A stretch of DNA of 64,000 bases from CBDCYH01 sp965224105. Its GTDB lineage: Bacteria > Bacteroidota > Rhodothermia > Rhodothermales > JABDKH01. The notes under the pieces are model-generated. The model was not told the origin of the DNA. It was given only the letters and a program-made list of their open reading frames with translations, and made no database searches. Of this stretch, positions 26,265 to 36,565 are shown piece by piece; the stretch's first letter is position 1; each line of letters opens with the position of its first letter. The DNA lies in contig CBDCYH010000002.1 of NCBI GenBank assembly GCA_965224105.1, positions 806,001-870,000 on the forward strand. The letters are read 5' to 3'. A program made the position numbers and the translations under genes.

Positions 26265-26801
26265 TTACGTGGACGTGTGGTCCGCGACAATTTTCCACCC
26301 ATCTGCTGTGTTCATTAGCAGCAGCGTGAACAACCCCTCGGCGTCGCCAACATCCTCTGATCGCGAGAGATGGAATTTCCCAAAGACAATAGCATGGCGA
26401 GGGCCCGTCACTCTAACATCGACAATGTCGAATTCCAACACGCCCATGAGCTCTCTCGAAGAGTACGTGCGATGATACCGATCTATTGTTGTTTGCCAAC
26501 CATACAGAATTGAATTATCGCTTGCAAAACGCAGCGAATCACTCACCAGGTAGCCCTCCATAAACCCTTCTATGTCGCCCTCATTCCAGTCGTTCTGTTG
26601 TCGATTCAGCAAAGCCATTATGGAGGCACGGGCAGCGGGCTCATCGATCACAGATTGCGATGATTCATCTGCTTTCTTTTCTGTTGAGCATCCCCCAAAT
26701 CCGACAAGGAAACAGGTCATTATGATGGCAATTCCCGGGCCTGACGAATTTCGAATTCGGTCTAGAGCAGAACTGCTTTTGCGTTTCGGTAGATAGAACA
26801 A
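26265..26801 (-). CDS. DUF4440/SnoaL-like (NTF2 fold) lipoprotein
   Basis: This 178-residue protein has a basic N-terminus, a hydrophobic stretch (PGIAIIMTCFLVGFGGC) and a lipobox ending in GGC, so it is probably a lipoprotein. The mature part shows the NTF2-like pattern: ASIMALLNRQQNDWNEGDIE, FMEGYLVSDSLRFASDN, YGWQTTIDRYHRTY and a closing ADGWKIVADHTS. DUF4440 proteins bind small ligands or act as enzymes; function here is unknown. An internal ATG (residue 28) would leave too short a signal, so the long start is kept. It converges with the dehydrogenase gene. Confidence 0.8.
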   Translation of the reverse strand: MFYLPKRKSSSALDRIRNSSGPGIAIIMTCFLVGFGGCSTEKKADESSQSVIDEPAARASIMALLNRQQNDWNEGDIEGFMEGYLVSDSLRFASDNSILYGWQTTIDRYHRTYSSRELMGVLEFDIVDVRVTGPRHAIVFGKFHLSRSEDVGDAEGLFTLLLMNTADGWKIVADHTST

Positions 26802-27055
26802 TTGATAATCCGGTGGGTACTACGTATTCGTCAAAAAAACGGCCATAATCGGGTGTTAGGATACAGCTTTTTCTCTTGATAGGACACATTCTAACTGATA
26901 GTTTGCATGGTGCTTGACAAGTCCCTGCGACCTCCGATATCCCAAGTGCAATCTCCTTCTACCGCGTATTGAACACTGTCTACTGCCTAACGTAATTGTT
27001 CTTATAAACTGTCGGGAGTCTACTCGCAACCCGACTGATTCGCGGTAACTATTCA

Positions 27056-30000
27056 TTGGCTGAAGTTCTCAGCATAGTACGTTCCTTGCCTCACGTTTGG
27101 TTTGCCCTGACCAGTGTCCTGCTTGGAGGACCATCTCCCGAAAAGGTAGAGAATGTTGGTGTCAGCTTGCCGGCAATCGCGACAACGCCGTTGGCCGTTG
27201 ACAAACTTGACTGGTCGTATGCGATTGGAATTTCTGACACCGACACTGTTGCGGTGGACACGCTGGACAGTTTGCGCTTTCGGCCGTTCCTCCCCCGCTT
27301 CCGTCGCGACAATAAGTTTGCAAGATACCTTCCCCGACAGCAACGCGCTTTTTCACTCCGACCAAGTCCGGTATGGAAGCACGAGACCAGGTTGGATACT
27401 ACCACTGGCCGCGTTGTCACGACGGAGCAAATTGGTGGTGATGATATTCGCTTCCCCGTTTCTATGGAGTGGGAAGAGTACACTCGTCTTCGACGTGAGG
27501 CTGGTATTAAGAACAACTGGTACGCTGTTATCGAACAGCGGCGGCGGCAGCAGCGCAGCCAGCGTCGCGGAGGCCTGGGTTTTAACATCGTCGTTCCCGG
27601 AGGACGCCAGAGCGCCTTCACGACTATTTTCGGAAAGCCGGAAGTTGATCTGCGCGTGAACGGCGTCGCAGATATCAAGGCCGGATTCGACTATGTAAAA
27701 AATGAGCAGCAGCAGACGCTCGGGCGGGGCAGCCAGCTTGATCCCCAATTCCTGCAGGACCTAAGGCTAGGAATCACTGGAACGATTGGCGACAAGATGC
27801 GGATTGATGTCAACTATGACACCAAGAATCAATTCGAATTTCAGAACCAGATTAAGCTCAAGTACACCGGATACGAAGACGAAATAATTCAGAGTATCGA
27901 GGCGGGCAACGTGTTTCTGGACACCCCATCCACGTTGATCCGGAGCGGGCAGAGCTTGTTTGGAATCAAGAGCGAACTGCAAATTGGTGGGGTCCACCTT
28001 ACAACGGTCATGAGCCAGGAGGAAGGGAAGGCCAACACTATCCCGGTTAGCAGCGGATCGCAGTCAACGCCCTTCAACCTCCGCCCCACCGACTACGACG
28101 ACAATCGCCACTTTTTCCTTGGCTACTATTTTCGGAACCGCTGGGAGGACGCGCTTTCTGATCCTCCGCAACTCCGGATTGCGAATGGCTTCGACGGAAT
28201 AACGGAGATCGAGGTATGGCGATTTGAAACGGTAAGTCCCGAGGACGACGACGTGAGGGAGGTAGTCGCCATGATCGACCTTGGCGAAGACCCTGCGCTG
28301 CTTAGCGAAGCAGATGCATTTACTGGAACACAACCAGAGAACCTTCCAGACAATGCCAGTGGCCTGAATCAATACACATCAGCAGACCTAACCGCACTGC
28401 GTGACCGCAACACCGGGGCCCGAACTTTCCTCGAGGGTAAAGGGCTAGCGTCGCCAGACTTCCAGACCGGGCCGTTCAAAAAACTGATCGAGGGAAGGGA
28501 CTACAAGGTCGACGACATCCTGGGTTACATCTCCCTGACGCAGCGCTTGCAGGACAGCGAAGCAATCGGGGTGGCCTATCGGTACCGGGCAAATGGTGAG
28601 GTAAAACAGGTAGGGGATTTTTCAACCGGGTCAGGTGGTGCAGATGAAAATTCTCGTTTGGTGTTAAAACTGTTGCGCTCCAGCCAGCCGCAGCCGGGAA
28701 GCGCGGCTTGGTATATCGAGCTCAAGAACATCTACAACTCCGGAGGTCGCAACCTGAGTTCTACGGGATTTGATCTGAGTATCGATTATGATCCATCAGG
28801 ATCAACGTCGCAGCCGAAAATTTTGGAGCTCAGTACGAGTCCACTAATCGATTTGCTTGGCCTCGACCGTTTGAACGAAGACGGGGCGCAGGAACCGGAT
28901 AACACCTTCGATTTTCGTCCGGGCTTTTCGGTAATCCCCGACCAGGGGCTTCTCATCTTCCCTTACCTCGAACCGTTCGGATCGCGCATGCAGGCCATCG
29001 TTAACAGCGCGACTACGGATCCGATGGAGTTGACCCGTTTGACGAACAAGTACGTTTTCAATCAGCTCTATGACGACAAGAAGGAGACGGCACGTCGTAA
29101 TACGCAACTGGATGTTTATCGCATCAATGGGGAGTACAGTGGATCCATCCAGTCAAATTATGACCTCGCGACATTTTCTGGTCTAATACCCGGTTCGGTG
29201 CGTGTAACATCTGGTGGAGTTGCGCTTGCTGAGGGTGTAGACTTTATCGTGGACTATCAGGGCGGAACACTCACGGTTACCAATCCTAGTTATCTCGTTG
29301 AAGGGCGGGACCTGGAAATCGCATACGAGGAGAACTCGTTCTTCAATCTCCAGAAGAAAACGCTGCTTGGACTGCGTGCCGATTATGACCTGGGCAAGAA
29401 GTTGGCACTGGGCGCGACGATGATGCGCCTGAGTGAGAAGTCGCCGACGGACAAGTTTCGCATTGGCGAGGAGCCGATTTCTAACTTCATCTGGGGAATG
29501 GATGGAGCGCTCGAGTTGGAACCGCGGTGGTTGACACGTGCAATCGACCGCATCCCGCTCCTACAGACGAAAGCTGAGTCGCGGATTGCCATTACCGGTG
29601 AGGTGGCGCAATTGCGACCGGGCCATTCGCAGACAGCCGCATTCCAGCGCAGTCGAAAGGAGCTTCGGAAAAACGACCGGGATTTTTACGAGGACGAGCT
29701 GGAGGGAATCTCCTACCTGGACGACTTCGAGGGATTCGAAAACACCTTCCCGCTCATGCAACCTGGGACGTGGCGACTGGCGGCCCCCCCAGATTCGCTT
29801 ACCGCGGTTGCCGATTCCGATCCCAATGCAGATTCACTGCGAACCAACTGGCGCGGAGACTTCGCATGGTATCGCGTAAATGAATCGCTGATACGAGAGC
29901 TATCTCCGATTCGTGCCGTCTATCCCGACGCGGTCCGGACCATCCGCATTGACGAAGTATTCCCGGACAAACAAGTCTCCGGCTTGCCAGATCAAACACT

Positions 30001-33000
30001 AAGCATCCTGGACCTGTATTTCAATCCGAACAACCGGGGGCCCTACAACTACACACAAGATCTGGGCGGTTTTCTATCTAATCCCAAACTTACCTGGGGG
30101 GGAATGGTCCAGCGTCTACCCGACGGGTTTAACGACTTCACTCTGAAGAATGTCGACTTTGTGGAGATGATTATCCGCCCGTTCGCGGAGAACGTGGCTA
30201 ATGATGCCGGGCCGGATGCAAAACTTTTTGTGGACCTCGGTTTTATCTCTGAAGATGTTTTGCCGGACGAACGTCTGAATGAGGAAGACGGACTCTCGAC
30301 AAACACGATAACTGAGTCAAGTATTTCGAGGTGGGGTCGCCTCCCGTCATCACTCCGCGATAAGGTGGTCAAAATTGACAAAGAGACCAATCGAACAGAG
30401 GACCTCGGAATCGACGGGTTGGCGTCATATGGCGGCGACTACCCGGAATTTGCGACGGAGACCTCGCATTTTGCATCGTTCCTCGCTTCGTTTGATCCTG
30501 GAAATACGGATCCTAATTATTTGGCGGAGGTGGCAAAGGCCCAGAGGGATCCGTCGGGTGATGATTACCATTACTTTGGGGATGATGCCTATTTCGACGA
30601 TCCAACGTTTTTCCCGGGCGGGTCAACTTTCCAACAGCGTTTCACGAGGTTTTTCCCCGGCCAGGAACTAAACGCTTTCGAGTCCCAGCGAGAGCTTGAA
30701 ACCCGCGCCAGCATTGAAGCGAGGAAAGGGAATTCTCAGTTCCCGGATTCCGAAGATTTGAATGCGAACTCAACGGTTGATTCGGACAACAGCTATTTCC
30801 AATATGAGGTGCCCTTGTCGCGCGCTATTCTGGATCAGCAGGCTGCGCCGACGGAAGTGGATGATTACGTTGTAACGGAGATAACTAGCGAAGCCGGGGA
30901 GCGTACCGGCTGGTATCAGATTCGAATACCGGTGCGTGATTTCACAAGGACGGTCGGATCGATCCAGGACTTCAGACAGATCGAATCGATACGTGTGTGG
31001 ACGACCGGTCACGAAGCTCCGATTACCGTACGCATGGCTTCGCTTGAGCTGGTCGGCAGCCAGTGGCAAAAAGCTACCACCATCGCTCTTGACGAAGAAG
31101 ATCCAACCGCGGACCCTGAAGCGACAGATACGCGGATCTCCATTTCGAATGTCAACAACGAGGAGAATAGCGGATCATATCTACCTCCCAACGGCACGAT
31201 CATCCGCCAGGACAGACTTGCTACCGGAACGCGACAAGATGCGCGCGAGCAGTCGATGGTACTGCGAGTTGAAAACCTGTATCCTGGCGACCAGCTCGCA
31301 GTGTTTAAGCCGTACAATAGTGCACTTGACCTGCTCAAGTACAGGCGAATCCGCATGTTTACGCACTTGCACGGTACGCTTGCTGACGGAACACCGCTGG
31401 AATCCCTTGACCAGGTCCAGGGCCGAAGTAAAGCCAAGATTTTTGTTCGCATCGGCGCCAACGAAACGAACGATTATTACGAGTACGAACAGCCACTTAC
31501 TCCGAGTAGTGAAACGTCGGGTAGCTCGGATGATCTATGGCAAACCAATCAGGCTTTCGGGGACGGAGTTGTGGACCTTAACTCGATTGTCATGGACGTG
31601 GGTGCGTTCAATCAACTCAAGGTTGAACGAGATGCGCGCGACGCTCCGAGAGATTCTATTTTTTGGAACGTTGATGATGTGGGTACTGTCCGCGGACCTA
31701 ATGCGGAGGAGTTTGCACCGCCGGGTACCCGTCTTGGAATAAAAGGCCAGCCGTCACTGAGCCGCGTGAACACGGTGGTTATCGGAATTCGGAATGCCTC
31801 AACAGATACATCCGGAACGAACGCCTCTGAGATACTAGAGGATATTACTGTCTGGGTGAACGAACTCCGCACCACTGGTTACGACGAAGGCAAGGGTTGG
31901 TCAGGGCTGGTAAGCGCTAACGTCAAGCTCGCCGACCTGGGGACGATCCGGGCTAACTTCCGGACGCAGACGGATGGTTTTGGAGGATTGGCCAGTACAC
32001 TGGATGAGCGCGATTTGCGGAACACACTTTCGTGGACAGTCGCAACCGATCTATCGCTTCATCAGCCGATTCCGGAACGGTACGGATGGAATATTCCATT
32101 CTCCGTGCAATTTCAATCCAACTCATCCACCCCGCGATTTGCGCCCAACCGGGGTGATATTCGGGTGGAAGATATTCTGGCTCAGGTGGACAATCTGGAT
32201 GTGGACCCGGCTGAGAAGCAGGCGAGGAAACGGCAAGTGCGTGAGTCGGCGGAAACTCAATCTTTCACGCGGTCTGTGACGGCGCGTGTCGGGAAATCTG
32301 GTTCTGATTCTCGTCTGGTTAAGAATACCCTCGACGGATTAACAGCGAGTCACACGTACTCTGATACACGGGCGCGCAACCCGTCGCAGGTGTTTAGCAA
32401 TTCCTGGCGCTGGTCCAACACCCTCGGCTACAGGTTTGCCACGACGCGGCCGAAGACTGTGCGTCCATTTTGGTTCGTCGACAAACTTCCGGTCGTCGGC
32501 TCGCTAGCTGGCCTGCGCCTGAACTATGTTCCGCAGGCGTTCAACGTTTCGGAAACCACCGCTCGAACTTTTTCGGAATCGCGCGACCGGACAACATCGC
32601 TAAACCCCGACACCTTGACTGCAGCCAAGCTGCTATTCGAAAATCCATTGCGTGATCGGCAAACGTTCACGCACAACCGAAACTCACGATTACAATACAA
32701 TCCGTTCACGTTCCTAAATCTTTCGTTGACGGCGAACACAACGCAGAGCTTCAATGCTTTGTCTGCTGATTCTCTTACTGTGGCCATTGACACGGATGCC
32801 GCGGGCAGAATCCTGTTTGGCCGGGAGGCCGAGGATGCGCTGGCCGCTGATCCAGATCTCATCCGGCAAGAACAGTTGCGACTACGCCCTGCATTTTCTG
32901 TGCTATCGGATGTTCTAGGGGGGAGCGACGGATTGCGGACGGACAAACATGACCAAAACTTTACCGCGACGCTCAAGACCAACTTCGCCAAGAAAAGGCG

Positions 33001-34867
33001 TTTGCGTTGGATAACATTGGACAACGTCGTGTACAACGCACGCTACGGCTGGACCAATGGTCCGGTTGGTCGAAACACGGGCGCCAATGTGAACAACCAA
33101 ATTGATATCCGCGCCGGTCTAACACTAAAAATCCAGGAGTTCTGGCGAAACTTCTCATTCTTCAGGGATCTGGAGGAAGAGCAGAAAAAGTACGATCAGG
33201 AAAAGCAAGCCAGGCGCGCGGCCAAAGATGCGGAGCGTGACGCTCGGCGTGAAACCCGGAGACGCGCAAAAGAAGAGGCAGCACAGCAAGACAGCCTTGC
33301 TGTAGAGGAGATCGAGATCAGTGATGAAGCGGTACCACCACAATACGATCCAGCTGCAGATGTTCAACAAGACGCACCCGCGGAGGTTGTTGATTCGACC
33401 GGGACAGCGGATGCAGATTCTTTGGATGCTGGCGGTTCCAGATTTAAGATTCCGTTGCCTAATGGGCGTGCACTTCTGAGACGAACCATACTCGCGTTTA
33501 CCGGCATTCGCGATTTCAATTTCTCTTACACTGCGACGAGAGCAAGCGCATCGACGAATATCGGAGAGAATATCCGGAGAGATCCTGACACGGGCGCTGT
33601 TATTGGTGTTGACACGCCTTTCTCTTTGTTCACCGGAGTACGTGGACGTGGACCAGGGTTGGGGTATCGATTTGGATTCCGCCGACGCCTGGGGGGCGAA
33701 CGTGTGCTGGACCCATCCTTGCAGGTTTCTGACACCTTCACGGATACGGATAGATTCCAGGGGCGCACTGCGCTCAATCCGTCGAGATCGCTTAACATCA
33801 ACCTCACGTGGTCGACAGAGCTCCGCAACACAAGCGGTGAAACCCTGCGCATTGATGCGGATACCGGTCAACCGATAGCCACCTCGACTTTCTCTGGATC
33901 GAACCGGACGTCGACATGGATATCGCGATCAGATTATCTGAAGGTATTTAACAACCAACTGCGTACGTACACCGATGATCTTGGAAATAGAACGCCTCCC
34001 AATCTGGAGATAGGAGATGACAATGGCGATGGTCGCGTGGTGTTGACAAACCAATCTGTAGTTGACGACTTTAGGTCATCGTATACAAACCGGCTGGGGA
34101 CAGTGGGAGGTCGATCCATATTGCCATTCCCGCTTCCAACGTGGGTAGTAAATTACTCTGGTCTCGGAAGGCTGCCATTGCTCCGTCGATTTGTTCAGAG
34201 TGCGAGTCTACGGCACGGTTACAACGGAGACCTATCCGCAGATTTTAGGAGCAATTCGCTCTCGTCTACACAGGAGTTTCCGCTCGCGGGCAACCTCATT
34301 CGGTTTGCTCCGGAAGAAACCGAGTTCACCAACGTTCGTGTGAACAAAAGTTTTACCCCATTGGTCGGACTTGATCTCACATGGAAAGGTAGATTCCAAA
34401 CAAATTTGGCTTGGAACAAACGGTCTGCGTATTCGCTGAGCACCAGTAATTTTGACGTGAGCGAAAATGAGACTAACGAGTTTACGCTCACAGCAAACTA
34501 TCAGAAAACTGGTTTGAAATTGCCTTTCATGGGCGGCCGTAAACTAAACAACAGGGCGTCGCTTCAATTGACGATTTCACGGGCCAAGACATTGGATCAA
34601 CGATATCGTCTGCGAGAGGCGCTGGTGACGGCGATCAGTAATCCCACAGTATTCGCCCAAAATGGTGGTGCGCTTGGCGGGGATCTGGTTTCGGTAATTA
34701 GCTCGACCACCCGATACACGTTTACACCAGTTGTGTCTTACCAATTCTCGAATCGGGTATCGGCAAACTTTACACTTCGTTACGAGAATTTTGTTGGCGA
34801 TAGCCGCCAACCGTCGCGTAGCAATGTCAATGGCACCTTCAACGTTCGTGTAAACATCGCAAACTAG
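27056..34867 (+). CDS. sprA: SprA, type IX secretion system outer-membrane translocon
   Basis: This 2603-residue protein is the largest in the window. The N-terminal part shows the SprA pattern GKPEVDLRVNGVADIKAGFD, LGITGTIGDKMRIDVNYDTK and IQSIEAGNVFLDTPSTLIRS. Further on are ISYLDDFEGFENTFPLMQPG and WVNELRTTGYDEGKGWSG. The C-terminal half is a long run of alternating-residue beta strands. SprA forms a giant barrel that lets type IX cargo cross the outer membrane; flavobacterial SprA is about 2400 residues. Residues about 2038-2130 are a charged, Arg/Ala/Glu-rich, probably coiled-coil insertion followed by an acidic linker. The start is TTG 27056. No other Spr or Por genes are nearby, as is usual since type IX genes are scattered. 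Confidence 0.93.
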   Translation: MAEVLSIVRSLPHVWFALTSVLLGGPSPEKVENVGVSLPAIATTPLAVDKLDWSYAIGISDTDTVAVDTLDSLRFRPFLPRFRRDNKFARYLPRQQRAFSLRPSPVWKHETRLDTTTGRVVTTEQIGGDDIRFPVSMEWEEYTRLRREAGIKNNWYAVIEQRRRQQRSQRRGGLGFNIVVPGGRQSAFTTIFGKPEVDLRVNGVADIKAGFDYVKNEQQQTLGRGSQLDPQFLQDLRLGITGTIGDKMRIDVNYDTKNQFEFQNQIKLKYTGYEDEIIQSIEAGNVFLDTPSTLIRSGQSLFGIKSELQIGGVHLTTVMSQEEGKANTIPVSSGSQSTPFNLRPTDYDDNRHFFLGYYFRNRWEDALSDPPQLRIANGFDGITEIEVWRFETVSPEDDDVREVVAMIDLGEDPALLSEADAFTGTQPENLPDNASGLNQYTSADLTALRDRNTGARTFLEGKGLASPDFQTGPFKKLIEGRDYKVDDILGYISLTQRLQDSEAIGVAYRYRANGEVKQVGDFSTGSGGADENSRLVLKLLRSSQPQPGSAAWYIELKNIYNSGGRNLSSTGFDLSIDYDPSGSTSQPKILELSTSPLIDLLGLDRLNEDGAQEPDNTFDFRPGFSVIPDQGLLIFPYLEPFGSRMQAIVNSATTDPMELTRLTNKYVFNQLYDDKKETARRNTQLDVYRINGEYSGSIQSNYDLATFSGLIPGSVRVTSGGVALAEGVDFIVDYQGGTLTVTNPSYLVEGRDLEIAYEENSFFNLQKKTLLGLRADYDLGKKLALGATMMRLSEKSPTDKFRIGEEPISNFIWGMDGALELEPRWLTRAIDRIPLLQTKAESRIAITGEVAQLRPGHSQTAAFQRSRKELRKNDRDFYEDELEGISYLDDFEGFENTFPLMQPGTWRLAAPPDSLTAVADSDPNADSLRTNWRGDFAWYRVNESLIRELSPIRAVYPDAVRTIRIDEVFPDKQVSGLPDQTLSILDLYFNPNNRGPYNYTQDLGGFLSNPKLTWGGMVQRLPDGFNDFTLKNVDFVEMIIRPFAENVANDAGPDAKLFVDLGFISEDVLPDERLNEEDGLSTNTITESSISRWGRLPSSLRDKVVKIDKETNRTEDLGIDGLASYGGDYPEFATETSHFASFLASFDPGNTDPNYLAEVAKAQRDPSGDDYHYFGDDAYFDDPTFFPGGSTFQQRFTRFFPGQELNAFESQRELETRASIEARKGNSQFPDSEDLNANSTVDSDNSYFQYEVPLSRAILDQQAAPTEVDDYVVTEITSEAGERTGWYQIRIPVRDFTRTVGSIQDFRQIESIRVWTTGHEAPITVRMASLELVGSQWQKATTIALDEEDPTADPEATDTRISISNVNNEENSGSYLPPNGTIIRQDRLATGTRQDAREQSMVLRVENLYPGDQLAVFKPYNSALDLLKYRRIRMFTHLHGTLADGTPLESLDQVQGRSKAKIFVRIGANETNDYYEYEQPLTPSSETSGSSDDLWQTNQAFGDGVVDLNSIVMDVGAFNQLKVERDARDAPRDSIFWNVDDVGTVRGPNAEEFAPPGTRLGIKGQPSLSRVNTVVIGIRNASTDTSGTNASEILEDITVWVNELRTTGYDEGKGWSGLVSANVKLADLGTIRANFRTQTDGFGGLASTLDERDLRNTLSWTVATDLSLHQPIPERYGWNIPFSVQFQSNSSTPRFAPNRGDIRVEDILAQVDNLDVDPAEKQARKRQVRESAETQSFTRSVTARVGKSGSDSRLVKNTLDGLTASHTYSDTRARNPSQVFSNSWRWSNTLGYRFATTRPKTVRPFWFVDKLPVVGSLAGLRLNYVPQAFNVSETTARTFSESRDRTTSLNPDTLTAAKLLFENPLRDRQTFTHNRNSRLQYNPFTFLNLSLTANTTQSFNALSADSLTVAIDTDAAGRILFGREAEDALAADPDLIRQEQLRLRPAFSVLSDVLGGSDGLRTDKHDQNFTATLKTNFAKKRRLRWITLDNVVYNARYGWTNGPVGRNTGANVNNQIDIRAGLTLKIQEFWRNFSFFRDLEEEQKKYDQEKQARRAAKDAERDARRETRRRAKEEAAQQDSLAVEEIEISDEAVPPQYDPAADVQQDAPAEVVDSTGTADADSLDAGGSRFKIPLPNGRALLRRTILAFTGIRDFNFSYTATRASASTNIGENIRRDPDTGAVIGVDTPFSLFTGVRGRGPGLGYRFGFRRRLGGERVLDPSLQVSDTFTDTDRFQGRTALNPSRSLNINLTWSTELRNTSGETLRIDADTGQPIATSTFSGSNRTSTWISRSDYLKVFNNQLRTYTDDLGNRTPPNLEIGDDNGDGRVVLTNQSVVDDFRSSYTNRLGTVGGRSILPFPLPTWVVNYSGLGRLPLLRRFVQSASLRHGYNGDLSADFRSNSLSSTQEFPLAGNLIRFAPEETEFTNVRVNKSFTPLVGLDLTWKGRFQTNLAWNKRSAYSLSTSNFDVSENETNEFTLTANYQKTGLKLPFMGGRKLNNRASLQLTISRAKTLDQRYRLREALVTAISNPTVFAQNGGALGGDLVSVISSTTRYTFTPVVSYQFSNRVSANFTLRYENFVGDSRQPSRSNVNGTFNVRVNIAN

Positions 34868-34878
34868 CGGGATGAGTG

Positions 34879-35631
34879 ATGCGTAATTCAATTGAAGTGT
34901 GTCGACTCGGACGTATGGAATACGCGCGTGCGCTGGCGTTGCAAAACGAATTGCAGTCGTCGCTAATTGCAGCCAAGAGATCAGGGGGCGTTCCAAATCA
35001 CATTATGCTGGTTGTCGAACACCCTCCCGTTTACACCATTGGTAAATCGGGGGATGCCTCGAACCTGTTGGCCTCAGAACAGGTCCTGCGTTCAATCGGG
35101 GCTGAGTTTGTGCATATTGACCGCGGCGGCGACATCACCTTTCACGGACCCGGCCAGCTTGTCGTCTATCCTATCCTGGATCTCGAACAGATTTACACCG
35201 ACCTTGGGAAATATCTCCGGACACTCGAAGGGATCATCATAGACACGATTGCGAAATACGATATCGTCGGCACTCGCAGCGCTGGTCGAACGGGCGTGTG
35301 GATCGACGATGCATCCGGAGAGCAGCCCGTAAAGAAGATATGCGCTATGGGCATTCATTGTAGCCGGTGGGTAACCAAACACGGGCTTGCGCTAAATGTA
35401 GGTACGGAGCTGTCGTTCTTCGATCGGATCATTCCATGCGGAATCGAGGGAGCATACGTAACCTCGATGGAGGCAGAGTGCGGCAAGAGCGTCGATGCGG
35501 ATGAGGTTAGTGGACTAGTCGTTGCGGAGTTTGCTGCTGCGTTCGACCTGGAGACGAAGGTTCGGATTGGTCCGGATGCACACAGGTATTTGAATGAACT
35601 TTGCACGGTTAGTGGCGTGCACGATGCATGA
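34879..35631 (+). CDS. lipB: octanoyltransferase LipB
   Basis: This 250-residue enzyme moves octanoyl groups from acyl carrier protein to lipoyl domains. It has HIMLVVEHPPVYTIGKSGDA, the signature DRGGDITFHGPGQLVVYPIL, the lysine loop TGVWIDDASGEQPVKKICAM, and GIHCSRWVTKHGLALNVGTE with the catalytic Lys, then FFDRIIPCGIEGAYVTSM with the catalytic Cys. I prefer ATG 34879; GTG 34876 directly before it is possible. It lies 11 bp after sprA. The stop overlaps the next ATG as ATGA. Confidence 0.95.
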   Translation: MRNSIEVCRLGRMEYARALALQNELQSSLIAAKRSGGVPNHIMLVVEHPPVYTIGKSGDASNLLASEQVLRSIGAEFVHIDRGGDITFHGPGQLVVYPILDLEQIYTDLGKYLRTLEGIIIDTIAKYDIVGTRSAGRTGVWIDDASGEQPVKKICAMGIHCSRWVTKHGLALNVGTELSFFDRIIPCGIEGAYVTSMEAECGKSVDADEVSGLVVAEFAAAFDLETKVRIGPDAHRYLNELCTVSGVHDA

Positions 35632-35990
35632 AAAAATTTGCGACGGTATTGCTCTCTGAAGCCCTGTTCTATGACGAGGAATATGGTGCCACCGGATACG
35701 TTAGTCTTGTGGATGAGGACGCCGAGATCGAACGTTTTATAGCAGCCTTCCACCCGGAGGAAAGAGCTTTCGGGATTGACGAGGCGGTAGAATGGGAAGA
35801 GGAGGTGGAGTTTGATGATGAGGATGAGTCGGAGGATCCTATGCCTATCGGCTATCGGCTGGCGACCGGATCGAAACGCCGAGCCTCTTTTTCAACACCG
35901 GTCGAAGCAGCTGAATACTTGATCGCCCTGGCGACACGCCACGATTTGCAACCTAGCCTCACGCTACTGTTCGAGGACGATCTCGCCTGA
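35628..35990 (+). CDS. acidic protein of unknown function coupled to lipB
   Basis: This 120-residue protein is not one I recognise. It starts MKKFATVLLSEALFYDEE and YGATGYVSLVDEDAEIERF, has a strongly acidic centre around residues 52-68 (EEEVEFDDEDESEDP), and ends with YLIALATRHDLQPSLTLLFE. There is no signal peptide or membrane segment, so it should be cytosolic. The ATG overlaps the lipB stop by four bases, which supports a real, translationally coupled gene. A link with lipoylation is possible only by position. Confidence 0.65.
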   Translation: MKKFATVLLSEALFYDEEYGATGYVSLVDEDAEIERFIAAFHPEERAFGIDEAVEWEEEVEFDDEDESEDPMPIGYRLATGSKRRASFSTPVEAAEYLIALATRHDLQPSLTLLFEDDLA

Positions 35991-36213
35991 AAAGCCCATT
36001 GTTGGCGCCGGTTTCCGGTCATCGGCTCTCCGATAGGCCGAATTAATTGCCACGGATGGCTCCTTCGTCCAGATAATCACTGCGAGAAACAAGAATATTA
36101 TGCTATTTTGTGGCGAGGTGTCACGTTGCACGGACAATTCTCGCAAGGTCTTGTAGAGATGAATCGTGCAGACTGGGCACTCTCTGGACACCCAACGGAG
36201 ATGGATAAATTAT

Positions 36214-36219
36214 AGGAGG
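36214..36219 (+). promoter_or_regulatory. strong Shine-Dalgarno sequence of the cold shock gene
   Basis: A perfect AGGAGG lies five bases before the ATG at 36225. Most genes in this window have weak or no Shine-Dalgarno sequences, so this one stands out and fits a highly translated cold shock mRNA. The 234-bp spacer upstream may hold a long cold shock leader, but I see no certain promoter or named leader motif in it. Confidence 0.7.
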
Positions 36220-36224
36220 CAACA

Positions 36225-36476
36225 ATGGCACTCACCAGTAGTGTTGTCAAGTGGTTCGACGCCAAGAAGGGATTCGGCTTCTTGGTACATCCCCAGGGAG
36301 GAGCAGACATTTTTGTTCACTACTCCCAGATCGAAGGAGACCGGAAATTCAAGACACTACGCACCGGAGAGGTCGTGACGTTTGAGTTGATCGAAGGTCC
36401 CAAGGGGATCCATGCGGTTAAGGTTTCACCTGTCGAAGACCAGTCCGAAGCTGGATCAAAACCCCCGGAGGGGTAG
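36225..36476 (+). CDS. csp: cold shock protein (CspA family)
   Basis: This 83-residue OB-fold protein contains both RNA-binding motifs: KGFGFLVHP (RNP1) and DIFVHYSQI (RNP2), after SVVKWFDAKKG. The last 15 residues are a short charged tail beyond the usual 65-70 residue core. It binds single-stranded RNA and DNA and melts secondary structure, mainly at low temperature. The gene stands alone, with a 234-bp upstream region and a near-perfect ribosome binding site. Confidence 0.96.
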   Translation: MALTSSVVKWFDAKKGFGFLVHPQGGADIFVHYSQIEGDRKFKTLRTGEVVTFELIEGPKGIHAVKVSPVEDQSEAGSKPPEG

Positions 36477-36565
36477 TGGGCGAGCCATCGCTCTCATTGG
36501 TTTTTGCTCTGTTTGAAGGTATCTTGTCGGCGATCAGCCGCGTTTAAACGGAGCCACCGCGTTTT

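Noticed and set aside
33155..33871. 238-codon minus-strand frame inside sprA
   Set aside because: It is opposite the repetitive insertion of sprA; no domain or start signal supports it.
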